A DNA stretch of 36,361 nucleotides, taken from DRTC01 sp964521025. GTDB taxonomy: Bacteria > Cloacimonadota > Cloacimonadia > Cloacimonadales > TCS61. Shown piece by piece: positions 31,094 to 36,361 of the stretch. The first letter of the stretch is position 1. Each line of letters begins with the position of its first letter. Location of the stretch: the NCBI GenBank assembly GCA_964521025.1, contig CAZFPK010000031.1, forward strand, positions 1-36,361. Reading direction: 5' to 3'. Both the position numbers and the translations under genes were made by a program. The notes under the pieces were generated by a model. The model was not told the DNA's origin. It ran no database searches and saw only the letters and a program-made list of their open reading frames with translations.

Positions 31094-32230
31094 TTAAGGA
31101 GTCCGGGCGCAACGAAAGCCGATGCCGCTGCCGCTGCTTGCCGGGTGGCTGTAGTTGCGAAACCACGAGCGTAAGGTGTCGTTCGATGAATCGGGGCTCC
31201 AGCAACCGCCCCGCAACACACGATAATCGCTGTTATACCAGCTGTCGGTCCAATCATATACATTGCCGCACATATCATAAACACCAAAGGGAGAAGGGCT
31301 GTCAGTTGTTCCGTTTTGTCCGTTGTAATAACCAACCGGAGTCGTGCCGTTATCCCAGGGGTCTCCGGAATCCCGGTAGTTTGCTCTATCTCCGGTAAGA
31401 GTATTTCCCCAGGGATATTCATAGCCGGTAAGTCCGCGCGCTGCTTTTTCCCATTCCTGTTCTGTAGGTAGTCGCAGATTGTAATGCTCTGCAAAAGCCC
31501 AGGCTCCAAACCAGGTAACATAAACAACCGGGTGGTTGTCAAAATCTCCGTCATTGTAGCCGCTGGGTTCGTTAATGTAAAACTCTCCTTCATAAAAGGA
31601 AATGCGAGCGTAATTGTAACTACCGGAAGGTGAACCCAGAGCATAAAAATTCTGGTTTCCTGCCGAAGTATATTGGTCACCGGGATAATAACCTTCTACA
31701 TAATCTCCAGCCAGCCAGACGGTTCCCATTCCGAGTGCTTCATCGAGGAACTGCTTATATTCGGCGTTTGTTACTTCGTAAGTCATAATCATATAGTCGT
31801 AATCGATGTTCTCTATCTGGTCGTTTTCTCCCCAGGTGTAATCACCGGCAGTTACATAACTCCAACTGAACGGATCAATATCAACTCCGTCGTAAGCATT
31901 GATGCGGAATTTAAAGCTATTACCTGCAATATTTGGGTGTTCTGCTCCCAAATTCCAGATGATGTGTTTGTTGTTTCCGTTGTAAATATTCGGACCCACA
32001 TCACCGGAAATCTGTGTACAGCCAAAAGTCCAGGTCATACCGTTATCCGGTGATACTTGCATTGTAATGGTCATCGCATCGCTGTCTGCATCATAAACGT
32101 CATAATAGATATCCACCAGGTAACTGCCGTCTCCTCTTTGGGAAGCAGTTACATTTGATACTTCCGGGATGTTGTTGGCAGATAGTGCAGCTGATAAAAG
32201 AATCGTGACTAGTGTTGTAATTTTTTTCAT
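31094..32230 (-). CDS. DGR target: exported FGE-sulfatase/C-type-lectin-fold protein
   Basis: 378 residues. A Sec signal peptide (1-17, ALSA) is followed by an Ig/FN3-like domain (about 20-120) and a formylglycine-generating-enzyme-like domain (130-378: MTYEVTNAEYKQFL, HPVVYVTWFGAWAFAEHYNLRLPTEQEWE split across about 233-261, GNVYDWTDSWY, RVLRGG, GFRCAR). The C-terminal VR (residues about 337-376) carries 14 residue changes relative to the template: Cys343, Ser345, Pro346, Asp347, Thr352, Phe357, Tyr360, Ser361, His362, Ala364, Ser365, Gly367, Ser368 and Gly369. This fold is the usual DGR scaffold, so the protein is probably a diversified surface or secreted binder, not an enzyme. An AGGAGG site precedes the ATG. 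Confidence 0.95.
   Translation of the reverse strand: MKKITTLVTILLSAALSANNIPEVSNVTASQRGDGSYLVDIYYDVYDADSDAMTITMQVSPDNGMTWTFGCTQISGDVGPNIYNGNNKHIIWNLGAEHPNIAGNSFKFRINAYDGVDIDPFSWSYVTAGDYTWGENDQIENIDYDYMIMTYEVTNAEYKQFLDEALGMGTVWLAGDYVEGYYPGDQYTSAGNQNFYALGSPSGSYNYARISFYEGEFYINEPSGYNDGDFDNHPVVYVTWFGAWAFAEHYNLRLPTEQEWEKAARGLTGYEYPWGNTLTGDRANYRDSGDPWDNGTTPVGYYNGQNGTTDSPSPFGVYDMCGNVYDWTDSWYNSDYRVLRGGCWSPDSSNDTLRSWFRNYSHPASSGSGIGFRCARTP
31106..31223 (-). repeat. DGR variable region (VR)
   Basis: 118-bp counterpart of the TR at 28381-28498, at the 3' end of the target gene, ending 9 bp before its stop codon region. Nineteen template adenines are replaced (A to G, C or T). The invariant GC-rich end (plus strand GGCGCAACGAAAGCCGAT) is the presumed initiation-of-mutagenic-homing site. 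Confidence 0.97.
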
Positions 32231-32303
32231 ATTTTTTCCTCCTAGATTTTGGATTTTGTTGAAGGTATTAAAATTTTTTTTTATACAAATTGTAAAGAAT
32301 TTT

Positions 32304-32471
32304 CTTTCCGAAGCTTTTCACCAGAGGAATACTCTCAAATAAGATTCGGAAAGTTCATAATGTTGTTAGATAATCGATTATAAATACAAAAAGCAAAACA
32401 ATTGCTTTACTCCAAAGAACCTTCCGAATCCAAAATGCAGGAATAAAATGAAAGAAAGGCTTCGAAAGGGA
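32304..32471. repeat. R1 two-hairpin repeat after rmuC
   Basis: A long-spacer copy: first hairpin CTTTCCGAAGC / GATTCGGAAAG intact, spacer about 65 bp and unlike other copies, second hairpin CCTTCCGAATCC / GGCTTCGAAAGG with one mismatch. Its end touches the rmuC stop codon. It lies upstream of the DGR target promoter region. Confidence 0.82.
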
Positions 32472-33890
32472 TTATTCGAGCAATTCCGGAACATCCTCTT
32501 CCTTAAATTTATTCGGAATTTCTTTATTAGCTTTTGCTCCTAATTTTTTGATATTTTGCACGCGCGAGATCAAATTCCCTCTTCCTGTTTTAATTTTGTT
32601 CAAAGCATTCAAATATGAATCTTTCGATCTATCTATATTTTTCCCGATATTATCAAGATCACTGACAAATCCAACAAATTTATCATAAAGGTCACCAGCT
32701 TGCTTAGCGATCGTTAACGCATTCTTATTCTGTTTTTCCTGCCGCCAGATATAAGCAATCGTACGCAGAGTTGCCAGCAGCGAGCTGGGACTGACCAGCA
32801 CAATTCTTTTATCGAACGCATATTGGTATAAAGAACTGTTCGTCTGAACGAGCAGATTGAAACTACCTTCGATGGGCATGAACATCAAAACAAAATCAGG
32901 TGAGTTCAAACCTGACAGACTTTGATAATGCTTTTCGTAGAGTTCATCGATGTGAGATTTTATCGAATTATGTAATGCTTTTTTATAAACATCTTTCTTA
33001 TGCTCCGTATCCGCTTCATTCATCAGTTTTTCATAACTCACGAGCGAGACTTTGGAATCGACGATGATATGCTTATCATCCGGAAGTTTGATGATAAAAT
33101 CCGGACGGGAAGAATGTCCTCGTTCATCTTTCAAACCTAAACCTTTTCCCTGATAAACATATTCGATTCCTTCTGTCAGACCGGATTCTTCCAGAATTCG
33201 TTTGAGAATGGTTTCTCCCCAATCACCTTGAATTTTGACTTCTCCTTTCAGTGCTTTTGTTAATTTTACCGCATCATTGCTTAATTGTTCATTCAAATCC
33301 CTTAAAGTTTTAATTTGTTGTATGAGGGCAGCATTTGTCATTCTATTCTTCTCATCTGTGTTTTCGACTTTTGTCTTAAATTTCTCTATATCCTGCTTTA
33401 ACGGATTCAAAATTTCATCGAGATTTGCTTTGTTCTTAGCAGTAAATTTCTCGCTCTTTTCCTCAAATATCTTATTTGCCAGATTCTCAAAAGCATTAGT
33501 AAATTTTTCCTGCATTTTTTCGATTTCATTCTTTTGATTTTCCAGTTTTTCCAATAGGTTTTTATTCTCAGTTTTCAATTGGGAATTGATGGTCAGGTAT
33601 TCGTTATGCTTTTTTGTCAGGTTGGAAAAATCGTTCCGAACTTCTGCCAGGTTTTTTTCCAGAACCGATGTTTTTGATTCTGCTTTTCCCTTTTCATCGG
33701 TTAGTTCGAGAATTTTTTTATTGAGATTGTCGGTCTTTTCTTTTTCTTCTTCAAATTCGAATTTGAGATTATCCAGGTTTTCCCGGATGTGAGTTTTTTC
33801 CGATTCGACCTTTCCGGTTTTTGATTTCAGGAATAGTCCAAAAAATAATCCACCGATAATAACACCGATAATTAGATAAATCATTTCCAT
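32472..33890 (-). CDS. rmuC: RmuC family protein
   Basis: 472 residues. An N-terminal membrane helix (4-22) is followed by a long charged coiled coil (about 28-200) and the RmuC domain (about 205-420: IQGDWGETILKRILEESGLTEG-like start, SRPDFIIKLPDDKHIIVDSKVSL, LMFMPIEGSF). The Asp/Asp-Ser-Lys motif resembles that of PD-(D/E)xK nucleases. RmuC limits inversion recombination at short inverted repeats in E. coli, a fitting role in a genome so full of palindromes, though this link is only suggestive. A GGAG site supports the first ATG. The R1 repeat after it may act as its terminator. Confidence 0.93.
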   Translation of the reverse strand: MEMIYLIIGVIIGGLFFGLFLKSKTGKVESEKTHIRENLDNLKFEFEEEKEKTDNLNKKILELTDEKGKAESKTSVLEKNLAEVRNDFSNLTKKHNEYLTINSQLKTENKNLLEKLENQKNEIEKMQEKFTNAFENLANKIFEEKSEKFTAKNKANLDEILNPLKQDIEKFKTKVENTDEKNRMTNAALIQQIKTLRDLNEQLSNDAVKLTKALKGEVKIQGDWGETILKRILEESGLTEGIEYVYQGKGLGLKDERGHSSRPDFIIKLPDDKHIIVDSKVSLVSYEKLMNEADTEHKKDVYKKALHNSIKSHIDELYEKHYQSLSGLNSPDFVLMFMPIEGSFNLLVQTNSSLYQYAFDKRIVLVSPSSLLATLRTIAYIWRQEKQNKNALTIAKQAGDLYDKFVGFVSDLDNIGKNIDRSKDSYLNALNKIKTGRGNLISRVQNIKKLGAKANKEIPNKFKEEDVPELLE

Positions 33891-34061
33891 AAAAACTCCA
33901 TTTTGAACGAACTCACTCTATTGTCATTCAGATTCTTCTTCTTAATTCTTCTTATGAGGAATCTTCAGCTTCAATTTTCATTAAGTTGTAGATTCTTCAA
34001 AAGAATATTCATGAGAGAAACCTTAAAATTATATGAAACACTTTTACCTTGTTCCTTGACC
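33891..34061. repeat. degenerate interspersed-repeat remnant
   Basis: A 171-bp gap between add and rmuC with no gene. It contains TTGTCATTCAGATTCTTC and a later GTAGATTCTTC, phrases of the 19270-19415 family, without a matching right end. Confidence 0.4.
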
Positions 34062-35135
34062 TTAAATCTTCTCTTCGATCTCTACCTTGCTGCGCAATTC
34101 TTTTTCTTCCAGTTTTTCCATTTCCTTGATCGCATTATTGATGAGCACAACTCTTTCCCGGTATGGAATAAAAGCACTTTTAAAACCATTGATAATAGTA
34201 TTTTTAATATCGGGATAATCCAGACCCAGATCATTTATGGCGAGCATGAACTCATCGGTTAGTGTCGTATTTGAGATCAATCGATTATCCGTATTGATGG
34301 TAACGCGCAAACCATAATCGATAAAGAATTTCAGTGGATGTTCTTTCAGATTCTTAACCGATTTCGTATGCAGATTGCTTTTTATACATATTTCGAGCGG
34401 AATGCGGTGATCATTGACATAATTAAGTAGATCACCGTCTTCGATCAGTCTCGTTCCATGCCCGATACGATGAGTTCCGCAGTAATGGAGAGCTTCGGCA
34501 ATACTTTTCGGACCATAAGCTTCACCCGCATGTACGGTGATATTAATATTGTTGTTCAGAGCAAGATAAAAAGCTTCTTTATGTTCTTTCGCCGGATAAT
34601 CGTATTCCGAACCTGCCAGATCAAAACCGATAACTCCTTTGTTTTTATAAGCTACGGCAAGCTTTGCCAGCTCGAGCGAAGTTGCCGGATCCATATCCCT
34701 GATCCCGCAGATGATAACAGCTGTTTTGATGTTAAAATCTCTTTCAGACGATCTTAAACCATCGATCACAGCATCGGAGATCGTGGTCAACTTCAACCCT
34801 TTTTGATTATGCAAAATAGGAGAATACCTGACTTCCATATAACGAATGTTTTCTTTGGAAGCATCTTCTGCCAGTTCATAAGCGACTCTTTTGAGGGCTT
34901 TTTCCGTTTGGAGCACACTCAAAGTAACTTTAAATCCTTCTAAATATTCGTCCAGGTTTTCACAATCCTCCCGACAGACGATGATCTTTTTCAGAGCATC
35001 TTCGCTCTCAGTCGGTAATTTTACTTTTTGTTTTTCTGCCAGTTCAATGACAGTCGGAATTCGCAATGAACCATCGAGATGGACATGCAGGTCTGCTTTT
35101 GGCAGTTTTTCGATAAATTCTCTTTTTAATTTCAT
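34062..35135 (-). CDS. add: adenosine deaminase
   Basis: 357 residues. Zinc and catalytic motifs: LHVHLDGS (His17, His19), the HAGE motif (VHAGEAYGP, catalytic Glu), HRIGHGTRL (His) and TINTDNR (Asp). The Asp-Asn form in place of Asp-Asp is common in bacterial members. In EICIKSNLHT the usual Pro-Thr before Ser-Asn is Ile-Lys. It deaminates adenosine to inosine in purine salvage; 6-aminodeoxyfutalosine or adenine deaminase activity is possible in this superfamily. An AAGGAAG site precedes the ATG, and a 20-bp palindrome lies 25 bp upstream of it. Confidence 0.9.
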   Translation of the reverse strand: MKLKREFIEKLPKADLHVHLDGSLRIPTVIELAEKQKVKLPTESEDALKKIIVCREDCENLDEYLEGFKVTLSVLQTEKALKRVAYELAEDASKENIRYMEVRYSPILHNQKGLKLTTISDAVIDGLRSSERDFNIKTAVIICGIRDMDPATSLELAKLAVAYKNKGVIGFDLAGSEYDYPAKEHKEAFYLALNNNINITVHAGEAYGPKSIAEALHYCGTHRIGHGTRLIEDGDLLNYVNDHRIPLEICIKSNLHTKSVKNLKEHPLKFFIDYGLRVTINTDNRLISNTTLTDEFMLAINDLGLDYPDIKNTIINGFKSAFIPYRERVVLINNAIKEMEKLEEKELRSKVEIEEKI

Positions 35136-35160
35136 TTTTCTTCCTTTCTAATGAATAAGG

Positions 35161-35180
35161 TAGTTCGGAACTTATTCCGA
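35161..35180. repeat. palindrome TTCGGAAC-TT-ATTCCGA, copy 3
   Basis: Third copy of the element at 10719-10740, one base changed, again preceded by a TAG and followed by an A-run. It sits in the leader of add. Confidence 0.6.
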
Positions 35181-35291
35181 GAAAAAAACTTACAGTAGTC
35201 TATCCAATAATCAAAAAGTTTTCTTGTTTCAATTTCTAAACCGGTCTTCTCTGAAAGTTACCGGATTCGACCAGGTAAGTTTGATTTTTTA

Positions 35292-35312
35292 TTCCCAATC
35301 GGGGATTGGGAA
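35292..35312. repeat. hairpin after the AbiEii gene
   Basis: Perfect 9-bp stem TTCCCAATC / GATTGGGAA with a GGG loop, 13 bp beyond the AbiEii stop. No T-run follows on the minus strand, so intrinsic termination is uncertain. Confidence 0.65.
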
Positions 35313-35324
35313 CAATGAAGCAGA

Positions 35325-36194
35325 TCACTCGATTGTTCTGATCTTTGCGCAAACAGCTCTAAAAAAATCTTTGGACCAGATTTTGAGCGATGATGGATAT
35401 TTGAGCATATTTTCAACATCTTTTACTGCCATTTTAAAATCTACGGAATCTATTTTTCGCATAAGTTTTTGTTTTAATATTTTTTCAGTCAAAGTTTCAT
35501 TTTGCTCAAGATGTCCGGTTTGTTTCATTCTTTGCTCGAGATGTTTTAAGCCAACAGGTGTTTTCCTAGTAGTAAACCATATCAGGTCATACCAATCGCG
35601 TCCTTTCACTCTCGTTTCCCACGCTCTGCATAATACTGCATGCATCTTTCCTGCAAAAAGATGGGACAAAATATATGTATTTGCGGAAAAAGGAACAGGC
35701 TGGAAAATGTATTTGGCTTCGGTCCGGAAATCAGCAGGCGGATCCTTATCGATCTCCAGTCTTATCTTTATAACCTTTTTGTAATGAACCTTTTTCCTGA
35801 TAGATTTCGGGATTTCGATCATCAACATATTCATCAATGTTCCGGCTTTGATAAAAGCAGAATCGATATTCGTGTTTTTTATTCTCACTTTACTTTCAAC
35901 AACTACGGAAAGTCCAAAACCGGTTAACTCCTCTTCGACAGCCCGGCAATAATTTGTTAAGGAAAAATCAAGATTGCTTTTTAAAAGCGAAAAATCAAGA
36001 TCTTCTGAAAATCTGTCGAGTCCATACAAAATTCTCAAAGCAGAACCTCCGTAAAAAGCAGCTTTTTCAAAGAATTTTGCACGCCAGAGACCGAGTAGTG
36101 CAATTTCCTGGATGATCTCTTTCAAAGCATTTTCGTGATCATTAACACTGCTGCACCGGTAACGGTTCAACATGGTCTTTACAGCATCGTTCAT
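35325..36194 (-). CDS. abiEii: AbiEii-type nucleotidyltransferase (toxin family)
   Basis: 289 residues. The nucleotidyltransferase motif is complete: FYGGSALRILYGLDRFSEDLDFSL (residues about 48-70, here in two parts GGSALR and SEDLDFSL with Asp65 and Asp67), and further family motifs (KMHAVLCRAWETRVKGRDWYDLIW near 205-228) are present. AbiEii proteins are type IV toxins that transfer nucleotides to targets such as tRNA acceptor stems and are held in check by an AbiEi-type repressor. A GGAG site in the end of the upstream gene and an ATGA overlap show coupling. The upstream partner here is only 52 residues, not the usual AbiEi of about 200. Confidence 0.88.
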   Translation of the reverse strand: MNDAVKTMLNRYRCSSVNDHENALKEIIQEIALLGLWRAKFFEKAAFYGGSALRILYGLDRFSEDLDFSLLKSNLDFSLTNYCRAVEEELTGFGLSVVVESKVRIKNTNIDSAFIKAGTLMNMLMIEIPKSIRKKVHYKKVIKIRLEIDKDPPADFRTEAKYIFQPVPFSANTYILSHLFAGKMHAVLCRAWETRVKGRDWYDLIWFTTRKTPVGLKHLEQRMKQTGHLEQNETLTEKILKQKLMRKIDSVDFKMAVKDVENMLKYPSSLKIWSKDFFRAVCAKIRTIE

Positions 36195-36349
36195 TTAATT
36201 TTCTCCAGGAAATGATAAAAAAGAATGACATTTTTTCCATACATTCCGGCAAGTTTTTTCATTTTTTTTAAATCCAGCTTTTGAAGGACATCTTTTTCTA
36301 ATCTTAAATTTTCAAAAAGATATTTCTCGATTTGAGAATATGCGTTCAT
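36191..36349 (-). CDS. small protein coupled to abiEii, possibly 5' truncated by window edge
   Basis: Reads 52 residues from an ATG at 36349 (MNAYSQIEKYLFENLRLEKD is the start), Lys-rich and helical, ending EKIK. Its stop overlaps the AbiEii start (ATGA). No ribosome site is seen before the ATG, and the frame stays open to the window end, so the gene may begin outside. By position it is the antitoxin or its C-terminal part, but I see no AbiEi helix-turn-helix. Confidence 0.55.
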   Translation of the reverse strand: MNAYSQIEKYLFENLRLEKDVLQKLDLKKMKKLAGMYGKNVILFYHFLEKIK

Positions 36350-36361
36350 TTTTTCGGAAAA

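Noticed and set aside
30970..31680. 236-codon minus-strand open frame overlapping the DGR target gene
   Set aside because: It is an alternate frame of the target gene. Its resemblance to the RT C-terminal tail only reflects the shared TR/VR sequence.
31094..32230. Target protein as an active formylglycine-generating or ergothioneine-type enzyme
   Set aside because: The VR forms the C-terminal surface, the protein is exported, and the fold is the standard DGR display scaffold. No catalytic evidence is visible.

Overview
The window is AT-rich bacterial DNA, about 36 kb, in which most genes are on the minus strand. It encodes Sec-exported and lipoprotein-type proteins with fibronectin type III (FN3) repeats, a FecR-domain outer-membrane protein, a porin-like beta-barrel and several exported ferredoxins. 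This points to a diderm, probably anaerobic member of the FCB group. A Cloacimonadota-like lineage is my best guess, from protein style only. I saw no rRNA, tRNA or CRISPR array. The 100-N gap at 24177-24276 is flanked by an identical 55-base sequence on both sides, so the window is a metagenome-style scaffold and the gap is probably an assembly artefact.

Layout. 119-7091: a seven-gene minus-strand cluster. In transcription order it encodes a membrane-anchored ferredoxin, a NapH-like polyferredoxin, a lipoprotein with ferredoxin domains at both ends of five FN3 repeats, two small anchored ferredoxins, an outer-membrane barrel and a CcdA/DsbD-like membrane protein. It looks like an envelope-spanning iron-sulfur electron route. 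7136-14990: housekeeping and DNA-damage genes (SRAP/YedK, DinB, UmuC, UmuD, nitrilase, cold shock protein, QueC, a short QueG-like protein) plus a nucleotidyltransferase pair whose first gene has an in-frame stop. 15300-23278: a decayed higB with an intact higA, a radical SAM activase-like protein, GrpB-like, RqcH/NFACT, a FecR outer-membrane protein, TatD and TcdA. 23282-28038: a REP-associated tyrosine transposase (RAYT) embedded in copies of a two-hairpin repeat (called R1 here), then a 1109-residue exported protein bracketed by half copies of the same repeat.

28239-32230: a diversity-generating retroelement (DGR). It has a target gene with a formylglycine-generating-enzyme-like (C-type lectin) fold, an Avd accessory protein, a reverse transcriptase and a 118-bp template repeat (TR, 28381-28498). 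The TR matches the 118-bp variable region (VR, 31106-31223) at the 3' end of the target gene. The two differ at 19 positions, and every one is an adenine in the coding-strand template. The TR lies inside the 3' end of the RT reading frame, just before an intrinsic terminator. An IS200-like transposase with its own flanking hairpin repeats (R2) sits between target and avd. 32304-36349: rmuC, adenosine deaminase and an AbiEii-type nucleotidyltransferase with a small upstream partner.

Themes. Two unrelated Y1-type transposases each sit among their own palindromic repeats. The R1 repeats repeatedly end about 3 bp from stop codons and lie in several operons, so they may act as terminators or attenuators. 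The DGR and the exported-ferredoxin cluster are the two most interesting systems.
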